Part shown: piece after piece, positions 20,934 through 30,563 of the stretch
How positions within the stretch are numbered: the stretch's first letter is position 1
Layout of the letters: the number at the start of each line of letters is the position of its first letter
Source of the DNA: Duganella margarita
Lineage (GTDB): Bacteria; Pseudomonadota; Gammaproteobacteria; Burkholderiales; Burkholderiaceae_D
Length of the DNA: 64,000 nt
Reading direction: 5' to 3'
Assembly (NCBI RefSeq): GCF_009857535.1
Contig: NZ_WWCS01000002.1
Span: 372,001 to 436,000 of the forward strand
Position numbers and translations under genes: made by a program
Notes under the pieces: generated by a model
The model's input: only the letters and a program-made list of their open reading frames with translations
The model's database searches: none
Told to the model about the DNA's origin: nothing

Positions 20934-22928
20934 ATGACTTTTACGCTCCCACACCCACAAAAGGCTAACGCGATCCGCGCGCTGGCAATGGACGCCGTCC
21001 AGAAGGCCAATTCCGGCCACCCAGGCATGCCGATGGGCATGGCCGAAATCGCCGTTGCGCTGTGGAGTGGCCATTACAGCCATAACCCGGCCAACCCGCA
21101 ATGGGTGAACCGCGACCGCTTCCTGTTGTCAAACGGCCACGGTTCGATGCTGCACTACGCGCTGCTGCACCTGAGCGGCTACGCGGTGACCATGGACGAC
21201 ATCAAGTCGTTCCGCCAGATGCATTCGAAGACCCCGGGCCATCCGGAAGTCGGCTACACCCCGGGCGTGGAAACCACCACCGGTCCGCTGGGCCAGGGCC
21301 TGGCCAACGCGGTCGGCATGGCGCTGGCCGAATGGCTGCTGGCGAGCGAATTCAATAAGCCGGGCCTGGACGTGGTCGACCACTACACCTACGCCTTTGT
21401 CGGCGACGGCTGCCTGATGGAAGGCATCTCGCACGAGGCGTGCGCACTGGCCGGCACCCTGGGCCTGAAAAAACTGATCGCCCTGTACGACGACAACGGT
21501 ATTTCGATCGACGGCAAAGTCGAAGGCTGGTTCACCGACGACACCCCGGCCCGTTTCGAAGCCTACGGCTGGAACGTGATCCGCGCCGTCGACGGCCACG
21601 ATGTGGCAGCCGTGTCGGCCGCCATCGAAGCCGCCAAAAAGGCTGACAAACCAACCCTGATCTGCTGCAAAACCATCATCGGCAAAGGTTCGCCGAACCT
21701 GCAAGGCGGCGACAAGGTGCACGGCGCCGCGCTGGGCGACAAGGAAGTGGCGGCCGTGCGCGAATACATCGGCTGGACCTCGGCCCCGTTCGAGGTGCCG
21801 GCCGACGTCTACGCCGCCTGGGACTTCAAGGCCGCCGGCGCCAAGCTGGAAGCCGACTGGAGCGCCAAGTTCGCCGAATACACCGCTAAATACCCGCAAG
21901 AAGCCGCAGAACTGCGCCGCCGCATGGCCGGCGAGCTGCCAGGCAACTTCGACGCGACCTTGGCGGCCGGCATCGCCGCGACCGTCGAGAAGAAAGAAAA
22001 CATCGCCACCCGCAAGGCCAGCCAGAACGCCATCCAGGCGCTGGCGCCGGTGCTGCCGGAATTCCTGGGCGGCTCGGCCGACCTGACCGGCTCCAACCTG
22101 ACCAACTGGAAGGAAATCACCCCGGTGCGTTCCGGCCAGCCAGGCAACCATATTAATTACGGCGTGCGCGAGTTCGGCATGTCGGCGATCATGAACGGCG
22201 TCGCCCTGCACGGCGGTTACATCCCGTTCGGCGCCACCTTCCTGACCTTCGCCGACTACAGCCGCAACGCGCTGCGCATGGCGGCGCTGATGAAACAGCG
22301 TTCGATCTTTGTGTTCACCCACGATTCGATCGGCCTGGGCGAAGACGGCCCGACCCACCAATCGGTCGAGCACGTTTCGTCGCTGCGCCTGATTCCTAAC
22401 CTGGACAACTGGCGTCCATGCGACACCACCGAATCGATGGTGGCCTGGGGCGCGGCGGTCCAGCGCAAGGACGGCCCGTCGACGCTGATCTTCTCGCGCC
22501 AGAACCTGCCGTACCAGGAGCGTAGCGCCGAACAGATCGCCGACATCGCCCGCGGCGGCTATGTGCTGCGCGAAGCGGCCGACGCCAAGGTCACGCTGAT
22601 CGCCACCGGCTCGGAAATCGAACTGGCCCAGGCCGCCGCTTCGGCGCTGGCTTCGGAAGGCATCACCGCCCGCGTGGTGTCGATGCCGTCGACCGACGTG
22701 TTCGACCGCCAGGAAGCCGCCTACAAGGCCAGCGTATTGACCAAAGGCGTGCCGCGCGTGGCGATCGAAGCCGGCGTCACCGATTTCTGGTACAAGTATG
22801 TCGGCCTGGAAGGCGCCGTGGTCGGCATCGATACCTTCGGTGAATCGGCCCCGGCAGGCGTGTTGTTCAAACACTTCGGCTTCACGGTGGAAAATGTCGT
22901 GGCAAAAGTCAAAGCGGTCATTGCTTAA
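20934..22928 (+). CDS. tkt: Transketolase
   Basis: 664 residues. It is a thiamine-diphosphate enzyme of the pentose phosphate pathway that moves two-carbon units between sugar phosphates. Visible landmarks are [10 protein letters not shown] at the N-terminus, the ThDP-binding [13 protein letters not shown], and [18 protein letters not shown] in the pyrimidine domain. The start at ATG 20934 ([21 protein letters not shown]) matches the usual family start; an in-frame GTG at 20919 would add five residues, and neither has a clear Shine-Dalgarno. The gene lies 48 bases before gap, so two central-carbon genes are adjacent and perhaps cotranscribed. Confidence 0.96.
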   Translation: MTFTLPHPQKANAIRALAMDAVQKANSGHPGMPMGMAEIAVALWSGHYSHNPANPQWVNRDRFLLSNGHGSMLHYALLHLSGYAVTMDDIKSFRQMHSKTPGHPEVGYTPGVETTTGPLGQGLANAVGMALAEWLLASEFNKPGLDVVDHYTYAFVGDGCLMEGISHEACALAGTLGLKKLIALYDDNGISIDGKVEGWFTDDTPARFEAYGWNVIRAVDGHDVAAVSAAIEAAKKADKPTLICCKTIIGKGSPNLQGGDKVHGAALGDKEVAAVREYIGWTSAPFEVPADVYAAWDFKAAGAKLEADWSAKFAEYTAKYPQEAAELRRRMAGELPGNFDATLAAGIAATVEKKENIATRKASQNAIQALAPVLPEFLGGSADLTGSNLTNWKEITPVRSGQPGNHINYGVREFGMSAIMNGVALHGGYIPFGATFLTFADYSRNALRMAALMKQRSIFVFTHDSIGLGEDGPTHQSVEHVSSLRLIPNLDNWRPCDTTESMVAWGAAVQRKDGPSTLIFSRQNLPYQERSAEQIADIARGGYVLREAADAKVTLIATGSEIELAQAAASALASEGITARVVSMPSTDVFDRQEAAYKASVLTKGVPRVAIEAGVTDFWYKYVGLEGAVVGIDTFGESAPAGVLFKHFGFTVENVVAKVKAVIA

Positions 22929-22976
22929 TCTATAATTGCTGGTTGCATTAACAATATTTTTAATCAGGAGCAAAGT

Positions 22977-23987
22977 ATGACGATCAAAGTTGCAATCAAT
23001 GGCTATGGCCGTATTGGCCGTAATGTACTGCGCGCTTTCTACGAAGGCGGCAAAAAGCAAGACATCCAGATCGTGGCGATCAACGATCTGGGCGACGCCA
23101 AGTCGAACGCCCACCTGACCCGTTACGACACCACCCACGGCAAGTTCCCTGGCACCGTGGAAGTGGATGGCGACAAGATGATCGTCAACGGTGACGTGAT
23201 CCGCGTGTTCGCGCAGCGCAACCCGGCGGAAATTCCATGGGGCGAGCTGGGCGTGGACGTGGTGCTGGAGTGCACCGGCTTCTTCACCACCAAGGAAAAG
23301 GCTTCGGCCCACCTCAAAGGCGGCGCCAAGAAAGTCATCATCTCGGCCCCGGGCGGCAAGGATGTCGACGCCACCATCGTCTACGGCGTCAACCAGCACG
23401 TGCTGAAAGCGTCGGATACCGTGATCTCGAACGCCTCGTGCACCACCAACTGCCTGGCCCCGCTGGTCAAGCCGCTGAACGACGCCATCGGTCTGGAAAA
23501 CGGCCTGATGACCACCGTCCACGCGTACACCAACGACCAGGTGCTGTCGGACGTGATGCACGAAGACCTGCGCCGCGCGCGCTCGGCCACCCATTCGATG
23601 ATCCCGACCAAGACTGGCGCTGCCGCCGCAGTGGGCCTGGTGCTGCCTGAGCTGAACGGCAAGCTGGACGGCTACGCGATCCGCGTGCCGACCATCAATG
23701 TCTCGCTGGTCGACCTGTCGTTCATCGCCAAGCGCGACACCACCGTGGAAGAAATCAATGCACTGATGAAGGCCGCTGCGGAAGGCGACCTGAAAGAAGT
23801 GCTGACCTACCAGACCGAACCACTGGTGTCGGTCGACTTCAACCACAACCCGGCGTCGTCGAACTTCGATTCGACCCTGACCAAAGTGTCGGGCCGCCTG
23901 GTGAAAGTATCGTCGTGGTATGACAATGAGTGGGGTTTCTCGAACCGTATGCTGGACACCACCGTGGCGCTGATGAACGCCAAGTAA
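22977..23987 (+). CDS. gap: Glyceraldehyde-3-phosphate dehydrogenase, type I
   Basis: 336 residues. NAD-dependent GAPDH of glycolysis. It has the Rossmann start [16 protein letters not shown], the catalytic Cys155 in [12 protein letters not shown], and ending [19 protein letters not shown] lies 9 bases before ATG 22977. A TATAAT at 22931-22936 may be the -10 of a separate promoter, though the -35 partner inside the end of tkt is poor. A strong terminator follows. Confidence 0.98.
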   Translation: MTIKVAINGYGRIGRNVLRAFYEGGKKQDIQIVAINDLGDAKSNAHLTRYDTTHGKFPGTVEVDGDKMIVNGDVIRVFAQRNPAEIPWGELGVDVVLECTGFFTTKEKASAHLKGGAKKVIISAPGGKDVDATIVYGVNQHVLKASDTVISNASCTTNCLAPLVKPLNDAIGLENGLMTTVHAYTNDQVLSDVMHEDLRRARSATHSMIPTKTGAAAAVGLVLPELNGKLDGYAIRVPTINVSLVDLSFIAKRDTTVEEINALMKAAAEGDLKEVLTYQTEPLVSVDFNHNPASSNFDSTLTKVSGRLVKVSSWYDNEWGFSNRMLDTTVALMNAK

Positions 23988-24002
23988 TTAACGCTGTTCC
24001 AT

Positions 24003-24043
24003 AAAAAAACCCTCGCGGCCTGCGCCGCGAGGGTTTTTTTTTT
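24003..24043. terminator. Bidirectional terminator between gap and receptor 3
   Basis: AACCCTCGCGGC and GCCGCGAGGGTT form a perfect 12-bp stem around a CTGC loop, with seven A on the left and ten T on the right, so it can end both convergent transcripts. Confidence 0.92.
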
Positions 24044-24053
24044 GCCATGACGC

Positions 24054-26951
24054 TTAGCGGAATTTGTATTCTGCGGTCACGCGCACCATGCGGCCCTGGA
24101 CGTCCGCCGTGCTTTGTGGAATCACGGCGCCGCCGTCGAAGTTGAACGCGCGCAGGTCGACCGGCGGCCGGCGGTTGGTCACGTTGCGCACGTACATCGA
24201 CAGTGTCAGATCCTTGATGCCGGCGTAGCTGAGGTTGTAATCCAGCCGCTCATAGGCCTTGATCTGGCAGTCGCTGGCGTTCCAGCCCAGATCCTTGCAG
24301 CCTTCGAGCGTGTACTTGTCGTCGAAATAGTCGGTGTTCAGCTTGGTTTTGCTGTTGTAGACCAGGCGCAGGCTGTTGGTGAACTTGCCGGTCTGCAGCG
24401 CCGCGCTGAAGTTGGCGACGGTTTTCGAGTAGCCGTAGCGGCCGGCCAGGTTGTCGCCGTAGTCGTTCAGCGTCGAGCTGAAGTTCTTCAGGTCCAGCAG
24501 GTAGGTGGCGTTGGCGCCCAGGTCCAGGCGGCCGTAGCGGGTGTCGAAGCGCGACGTGGCGGCGAGGTCAAGGCCGCTGGTCTTGGTGCGCGACACGTTC
24601 TCGAACTGGCCCGTGGTCGACAGCAGCTTGCCGGCAGTCACGCCATACTTGGCCTGCTCGGCGGCGCTGAAGGTCTTGTCCTGGGACAGCGGCGCGCGGT
24701 TGATGACGCCCGGCGCCTGGTCGGCTTCCGCCGCCAGCAGGTCGTCCACCGATTTCAGGCCGATTTCATCCTTGCGCTCGATGTGCCAGTAGTCCAGCGA
24801 GACGCTGGTGCCCTTGACTGGTTCCAGCACGAAGCCGGCGGTGGCGCTGCGGGTGATTTCCGGCTTCAGATTCGGATTGTTGCTGACGATGCTAGCCACC
24901 CCGGCCGAGCACTCGTTCTGCTGGACGGTGTCGGCCCGCGCCAGCAGCAGGGCCTGGTTCGGATCGCTGGACGGCAGGGCGTTGCCGGCGTTGCGCAGGT
25001 CGCGCGCCAGCGCCTGGGCCTGGTCGCACCGCTTCGGATCCTGGGCGCTGACGAAGGCGAACTTGCTCGATTGCGCGCTCTCGGTCAGGTTGGGGGCGCG
25101 GAAGCCGCCCTCGAAGGTGGCGCGCAGCATCAGCGCCGGCGACGCCTCGAAGCGGGCCGCCACTTTTGGCGATACGTGGGTTTTGAAACCGGGGAATTTG
25201 TCGACGCGGGCGGCGCCGACCAGTTCCAGCTGGCTGGTCACCGGCAAATTGAGCTCGGTGAACACCGCTTCGGTGGTGCGGCTGGCGTCCGCCGTGGCGG
25301 CGCCATAGCCGACGATATCGCCGGACAGCAGGTTGTCGGTCGGCGTGATGTTGAATTTCTCATGACGGACTTCGCCGCCGACGGCGATGCCGATGGCGCG
25401 CTCGCCGATCTTGCCGATTTCCCCGGTCACCTTGCCGTCGATGAAATACTGGGTGATTTTGCCGTCATAGCCTTGCTCCGGGAACAGCTGGCGCAGCACC
25501 TCGGGCGAGTTAACCTGGCCGAGTTTGTAGCCATGGTTGAAGAAATTCGGGTCCGCCGCCGTGTACTCGCAATAGCCGGGGAAATTGGCTTCGCAGTTGG
25601 GATCGCCCGCCAGCGTCTTGGTGTAGTCGCCCACCAGGGCCTTGAAGCCGCTGTCGCTGATCGCGCCGTTGTTGCGCGACTTGGTTTTGCTGCCCATTAC
25701 GCCGACGGCGGTGTCCCAGTCGTATTTGCCGGCCCAGCTGCCGCGCGCGCCGGCAAGCACCCGGTACTGGTCACTGTCGTTGGGATTCTGGTCCGGCGCG
25801 TCGGCGTAGCGGTAGCGCAGTTCCAGCGGTTCGCCGGTGGTGTTGAGCGGCGAGTCCGGCGACAGGAAGCGGTAGCCGAACGCCTTGCCCAGGCCGGTGC
25901 GGGGATCGCCCCAGATCGAGTCGGAGCTGTTGGAGCCATAAGTGCCCGGCGCGCCGGTATAAGTGGTCTTGGTCTTGGAATACAGCACTTCGGCGTAGCC
26001 TTCGGTGCCGTTGCCCAGGTTGAGCTTGCCGGATACCAGCGCATTGACGCGGTCTGCCTTGGGCACCGCCTCGAAGTGGGCGAAGCGGTCGAACACGCAC
26101 AGGCCGGCGGCGCTGACGGTGGCGCACCCGGCGATCGGGCCCTGGCCGATCAGGTTGCCGGGATAGGAAAACGTCGATGGCGCGCCGCGATTGCCGAACA
26201 TCAGGCCGCTCTTGGGCGCCACGGTAGCGAATTTCTGGCCGTAGACCGGGTTGATGTCGTCTAGCACGTCGCGCCAGATGACATTGTCTCGGTGGAACAC
26301 TTCTATGTTGGCCAGCACGTTGTAACCGTCATTGGCGTAGTTGCCGAAGCCGCCGGTGATGCTGGCGGTCTTGGTCTTGAATTGCTCGTTTGCGACCGAT
26401 TGCTCGTAGTTGCCGCGCACCTGCACGCCCTGGAAATCGTTGCGGGTGATGATGTTGATGACCCCGGCGACGGCGTCGGAGCCATAAATCGCCGAGCCGC
26501 CGTTACGCAGAATTTCCACGCGGTCGATGGCGTCCAGCGGCAGCGCATCCAGATTGGTAAATACCTCGTTGTAATCGGCCAGCGCATAAGGGGCGACGCG
26601 GCGTGAATTCAGCAGGACCAGCGTCGACTGTTTGCCGAGATTGCGCAGCGATGCCGACGAGGCGCCGCTGGCAAATGAATTGGACCCGCCGATATCGGAC
26701 AATGAGCTATTGGAAGAAGTCAGGGTATCGATAATATCGCGCACCGAATTGACACCGAGTCGGGCAATCTCCTCACGGCGCAGAATCTGCACCGGTGTCG
26801 AAGTTTCAGTATCAATCCGTTTAATATTGGAACCGGTGATAATAACTTTTTCGAGTGGTTTGGCGCCGTCATCCTGTGCCAATACCACTTGTGACGAAGC
26901 TAATGTCAACGCGACGGCAATCACGCCACTTTTCAAGGCAATTTTGTTCAT
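24054..26951 (-). CDS. TonB-dependent receptor 3
   Basis: 965 residues. Signal peptide to about VVLA-QDDG (residue 25), a TonB-box-like LEKVIITGSNIKR, plug motifs (SLRNLGKQSTLVLLNSRRVA, DRVEILRNGGSAIYGSDAVAGVINII) and barrel ending VRVTAEYKFR. AGGGAG lies 8 bases before ATG 26951. It differs from the other receptors: the tail has an extra Arg after the terminal Phe, and several Cys pairs occur in predicted loops (CATVSAAGLC, CEANFPGYCEY). The first ~150 codons use more A/T-ending codons than the rest, which may mean a mosaic origin or just weaker selection. Substrate unknown. Confidence 0.92.
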   Translation of the reverse strand: MNKIALKSGVIAVALTLASSQVVLAQDDGAKPLEKVIITGSNIKRIDTETSTPVQILRREEIARLGVNSVRDIIDTLTSSNSSLSDIGGSNSFASGASSASLRNLGKQSTLVLLNSRRVAPYALADYNEVFTNLDALPLDAIDRVEILRNGGSAIYGSDAVAGVINIITRNDFQGVQVRGNYEQSVANEQFKTKTASITGGFGNYANDGYNVLANIEVFHRDNVIWRDVLDDINPVYGQKFATVAPKSGLMFGNRGAPSTFSYPGNLIGQGPIAGCATVSAAGLCVFDRFAHFEAVPKADRVNALVSGKLNLGNGTEGYAEVLYSKTKTTYTGAPGTYGSNSSDSIWGDPRTGLGKAFGYRFLSPDSPLNTTGEPLELRYRYADAPDQNPNDSDQYRVLAGARGSWAGKYDWDTAVGVMGSKTKSRNNGAISDSGFKALVGDYTKTLAGDPNCEANFPGYCEYTAADPNFFNHGYKLGQVNSPEVLRQLFPEQGYDGKITQYFIDGKVTGEIGKIGERAIGIAVGGEVRHEKFNITPTDNLLSGDIVGYGAATADASRTTEAVFTELNLPVTSQLELVGAARVDKFPGFKTHVSPKVAARFEASPALMLRATFEGGFRAPNLTESAQSSKFAFVSAQDPKRCDQAQALARDLRNAGNALPSSDPNQALLLARADTVQQNECSAGVASIVSNNPNLKPEITRSATAGFVLEPVKGTSVSLDYWHIERKDEIGLKSVDDLLAAEADQAPGVINRAPLSQDKTFSAAEQAKYGVTAGKLLSTTGQFENVSRTKTSGLDLAATSRFDTRYGRLDLGANATYLLDLKNFSSTLNDYGDNLAGRYGYSKTVANFSAALQTGKFTNSLRLVYNSKTKLNTDYFDDKYTLEGCKDLGWNASDCQIKAYERLDYNLSYAGIKDLTLSMYVRNVTNRRPPVDLRAFNFDGGAVIPQSTADVQGRMVRVTAEYKFR

Positions 26952-27153
26952 TGATGCTCCCTGGGGTTTTTAAAAAATTATTTTTTTAATTACAAAGTCA
27001 GTATAGGTGACGTCCGGTAAAAAAACAGCATGATGGTCTGAAAAACAACAGTCAGTGCACCACGATGTGGCATACGCGGCATCTGCCGGGGCCAGGCACG
27101 CCGGCTATTGGTGTGATTAAGCTAATTTTTGGCTTGCTGTGGATGCTGTTGAC

Positions 27154-27180
27154 GAAAAAAAAGCCGGGATTAACCCGGCT
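27154..27180 (-). terminator. Intrinsic terminator after the Cache-domain gene
   Basis: AGCCGGG (27162-27168) and CCCGGCT (27174-27180) form the stem; the run of A at 27155-27162 is the T run on the minus strand. Confidence 0.85.
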
Positions 27181-27200
27181 GCCTGAGAAGTTCCGAAGGC

Positions 27201-27650
27201 TTATTTATACGCGCCAGAGCCTATCAAAAAATCGTCGACTTTCTCGACATAACCTGCTTTCGACTCTACCGTTTTAGTGACGGGATTCGGCCATTTAAAA
27301 TCCACCGTGCCGGAGCCTTTGGTCTTGGCGACTTCAATCATTTCCTTGATCATTAACTTGCCCTCATTATCTTTCAGGCCGATCAAGGATTTACCCACCA
27401 TTTTGGGATTATTTCCGTGGGCTAAGGCGACGCCATTAAAGTCGTACACATAAATATATAAATCGCGATCATGGAAAGTCGTATTGGTCGGATCGGAAAT
27501 CGCCGCGAAGGTTTTTTCCTTGCCGTCCGACTTCACCATGGCCACGGCTTTTTTAACCATGGCCACTGCTTCTTCCTTGCTGCCTTTTTCCGCTGCCCCT
27601 GCAGCACCACATAATGCCAGACTGATCACCGCTGCTAATAAGGTCTTCAT
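27201..27650 (-). CDS. Periplasmic single-Cache domain protein
   Basis: 149 residues. The signal peptide (MKTLLAAVISLALCGAAGAA) is followed by a single Cache_2-like domain with FHDRDLYIYVYDFNGVALAHGNNPKMVGKSLIGLKD broken into typical strands, and ends in FLIGSGAYK. Known: this fold is the sensor part of many chemoreceptors and kinases that bind small organic acids; stand-alone secreted versions are common and may be periplasmic binding or scavenger proteins. The start at 27650 is set by AGAGGAG 7 bases upstream and the clear signal peptide; the frame runs 36 codons further upstream without family features. It has its own terminator and lies 71 bases downstream of glnE on the same strand. Confidence 0.85.
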   Translation of the reverse strand: MKTLLAAVISLALCGAAGAAEKGSKEEAVAMVKKAVAMVKSDGKEKTFAAISDPTNTTFHDRDLYIYVYDFNGVALAHGNNPKMVGKSLIGLKDNEGKLMIKEMIEVAKTKGSGTVDFKWPNPVTKTVESKAGYVEKVDDFLIGSGAYK

Positions 27651-27721
27651 GCAAGTTCTCCTCTTATGATTATGTCTATCCATATTAGCGCAGCTTGCCG
27701 ATGCTGTAGTCTTGGCCGTTG

Positions 27722-30475
27722 CTAAATGGCAACATCCTCCCCAAACAAGCTGTTCCACAACGCCCGCACTTGCTGCGCCTCGGTGGCCACCAGCGCCGGG
27801 TCGATACGCGCCAGATCCTGGCCTTGCAGCCGCAACTGGTGTTGCAGCTTGCGGTATTTGCGGTAGGCGTCGGCCACGCTGGCTGACAGCGGGCCGTCGA
27901 TCAGCCCAAGTTCGGCACAGATGCGTAGCAATGCGATATTGCCAAAGTTGGCCGTCAGTTCAGGATAAGCCGCCGCGTATTGCAGTACCAGGAACTGGAC
28001 GATGAACTCGATATCGATCATGCCGCCCGGGTCCTGTTTCAGGTCGAACAGCGCGCTGTGGTTCGGCTTGGCGTCCACCATACGCTTGCGCATCGCCAGC
28101 ACTTCCTGCTTCAGCGGACCGTCGGCCGGGCGCTCCTTGCGCAGCACCGCCTCGCGGATCTGCTCGAAACGTTGTCCGATCGCCAAGTCGCCGGCGCAAT
28201 AGCGGGCCCGGGTCAGCGCCTGGTGCTCCCACACCCAGGCCGCGCTGGTCTGGTATTTCTCGAACGCCGACACCGACGACACCAGCATGCCGCTGGCGCC
28301 GTCCGGCCGTAAGGCGGTGTCGATGTCGAACAGGATGCCGGCCGAGGTGTGCGAGGTCATCCAGGTAATGAAGCGCTGCGCCAGCTTGGCGTACTGGGCC
28401 GGCGCCTCCTGGTCCGGATCGTCGTACAGGAAGATGACGTCGAGGTCGGACACATAGCCCAGTTCCTTGCCGCCCAGCTTGCCGTAGGCGATGACGGTGA
28501 ACAGCGGCACCTCGCGGTGGCGCGTGGCGACCGTCTGCCACACCGCCTTGATGGTGGCGGCGACGATGGTGTCAGCCAGCGCCGACAGGTGGTCGGCCAG
28601 TTTTTCCACGGTCAGGTCGCCGGCCAGGTCTTGCGCCAGCAGGTGGAACAGCTGGACGTGGTGCACCTCGCGCAGGATGTCCATCTGGCGCTCGGTGTCG
28701 CCGGGAGCGGCCGCCAGTTGCAGGTCGAGGTCGGCCGCCAGCGCGGCCGGGTCGAATACCGCGTTGCGCAGGCGGTCGTCCAGCAGTTCATCGAGCAGGA
28801 TCGGGTGCTGGCTGAGGAACTTGGCGGCCCAGCCGCTGGCGTGCACCATGCGGATCACCCGCGCCAGCGTGTGCGGATATTCGGTCAGCAGCGAAAGATA
28901 GGCTGAACGGCGCGCCACCGCTTCCAGGAAATCCAGCAGCCGGCCCAGCGTAGCCAGCTGATTGCCGCCGCTCGATTCGCTGGCGGCCTGGATAATCAGC
29001 GGCAGTGCGCTGTTGATCAGGCCTTGCAACCGGTTGCGGCTGGCTTCCGGCAGCGATTGCAGGCGCGGCGCCTGCCAGGTGGCGATCAGACGCCTGGTGG
29101 CGTCCTCCGGGGCCTCGAAGCCGAGCGCGGTGAAGCGGGCCACCATGGCTTCGCGGTTGTCGGGATCGGCGCATTCATTGCTCGATTGCAGATCGATGTC
29201 GTTTTCGCTGCTCTCGGTCTTGTCCGAAAACATTTCGTCGAACTGGCCGGCGACGAACTGGCGGTGCGCTTCCAGCTGGACCAGCAGGGTGGCGACATCC
29301 GGCAGACCCATCATTTCGGCCACGGTCTGGCGGTCGGTGTCGTTGGCCGGCAGCGTGTGGGTCTGGGCGTCGTCCAGGTATTGCAGGCGGTGCTCCAGAT
29401 TGCGCAGGAAGGTGTAGGAAGCCAGTAATTGATAGACGATGGCGTGGCTTAGCAGGCCTTTTTCGGCGATGATGCGCAGCGTGGTGCGGGTCGAGCGGTC
29501 GCGCAGGGCGGCGTCGCGGCCGCCGCGGATCAGCTGGAACACCTGTGCCAGGAACTCGATTTCGCGGATGCCGCCGCGGCCCAGCTTGACGTTGTTGCTG
29601 CGGTCCGGATGCAGTCGCTCCTGCCGGTTGACCTCGGCGCGGATCTGCGCGTGCATATTGCGGATGGCGTCAATCACGCCGAAGTCCAGGTAGCGGCGGA
29701 ACACGAACGGCCGCACAATCGCGTCCAGCGCGGCGATATCCTCGGCGCGGCCGGTAACGGCGCGCGCCTTGACCCAGGCGTAGCGCTCCCATTCGCGGCC
29801 CTGGACGATCAGATATTGCTCCACCATGCCCAGGCTGGCGGCCAGCGGGCCCGAGTTGCCGTTCGGTCGCAAGGCCATATCGACCCGGAACGTGTAGCCA
29901 TCTTCGGTGATCTCCGCCAAAGCGGCGATTAACTTCTTGCCGATGCGGATGAAGAATTCGTGGTTGGACAGGCTGCGCTGGCCAGGGCCGGCGACGGTGT
30001 CGCCGTCTTCCGGGTAGACGAAGATCAGGTCGATGTCGGAGGAGACGTTGAGTTCGCCGCCGCCTTGCTTGCCCATGGCCAGCACGATCATTTCCTGCGG
30101 CAGGCCGGACTCATGGCCGGTCGGCACGCCGTGCGCCGCGACCATTTCTGCGTACAGTTCGGCCATGTGCTGCTGGATGGCAAAGTCGGCGAACCTGGTC
30201 ATGGTGGTGACCACTTCGGCCAGGTTGGCCTTGCCTTCCAGGTCGCGCCGGATCAGGGTGCACACCAGCAGATTGCGCAGGCGGCGCATGGAACGCACCA
30301 GCGGCAGGCTGTTTTCTGCTTCTTGGCGTAAATAATCCGCCAAATCGATGTCGGCAAGCGATAATTGCGATAGTTCATCTATTTTCACGGCACGATCGGG
30401 CGCGGCGGCCAGCCAGCGTTGATAAAAACGGGAAACAGTTGGCAAAACAGTCGGGGAGACAGGCGATGAACTCAT
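27722..30475 (-). CDS. glnE: Bifunctional glutamine synthetase adenylyltransferase/deadenylylase
   Basis: 917 residues with the start used here. Two nucleotidyltransferase domains are visible: the N-terminal adenylyl-removing domain with GGGELNVSSDIDL (138-150), and the C-terminal adenylyl-transferring domain with GGKELGYVSDLDVIF near residues 665-680; each is followed by a helical domain. Known: it attaches AMP to, or removes it from, the GlnA tyrosine (Tyr400 of the glnA product here) under PII control. Start: MSSSPVSPTVLP at 30475 resembles the family start; an upstream ATG at 30541 would add 22 residues and leave only 22 bases to the divergent yhdP. Shine-Dalgarno signals are weak for both. 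Confidence 0.95.
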   Translation of the reverse strand: MSSSPVSPTVLPTVSRFYQRWLAAAPDRAVKIDELSQLSLADIDLADYLRQEAENSLPLVRSMRRLRNLLVCTLIRRDLEGKANLAEVVTTMTRFADFAIQQHMAELYAEMVAAHGVPTGHESGLPQEMIVLAMGKQGGGELNVSSDIDLIFVYPEDGDTVAGPGQRSLSNHEFFIRIGKKLIAALAEITEDGYTFRVDMALRPNGNSGPLAASLGMVEQYLIVQGREWERYAWVKARAVTGRAEDIAALDAIVRPFVFRRYLDFGVIDAIRNMHAQIRAEVNRQERLHPDRSNNVKLGRGGIREIEFLAQVFQLIRGGRDAALRDRSTRTTLRIIAEKGLLSHAIVYQLLASYTFLRNLEHRLQYLDDAQTHTLPANDTDRQTVAEMMGLPDVATLLVQLEAHRQFVAGQFDEMFSDKTESSENDIDLQSSNECADPDNREAMVARFTALGFEAPEDATRRLIATWQAPRLQSLPEASRNRLQGLINSALPLIIQAASESSGGNQLATLGRLLDFLEAVARRSAYLSLLTEYPHTLARVIRMVHASGWAAKFLSQHPILLDELLDDRLRNAVFDPAALAADLDLQLAAAPGDTERQMDILREVHHVQLFHLLAQDLAGDLTVEKLADHLSALADTIVAATIKAVWQTVATRHREVPLFTVIAYGKLGGKELGYVSDLDVIFLYDDPDQEAPAQYAKLAQRFITWMTSHTSAGILFDIDTALRPDGASGMLVSSVSAFEKYQTSAAWVWEHQALTRARYCAGDLAIGQRFEQIREAVLRKERPADGPLKQEVLAMRKRMVDAKPNHSALFDLKQDPGGMIDIEFIVQFLVLQYAAAYPELTANFGNIALLRICAELGLIDGPLSASVADAYRKYRKLQHQLRLQGQDLARIDPALVATEAQQVRALWNSLFGEDVAI

Positions 30476-30563
30476 AGAGGGATAAGGTAGAATTGCTGTG
30501 ACAACCGAGTTTAGCGCGAGTTTCGTACTTATTTGACGCATGGCCTGATTTATTAGCGTATTA

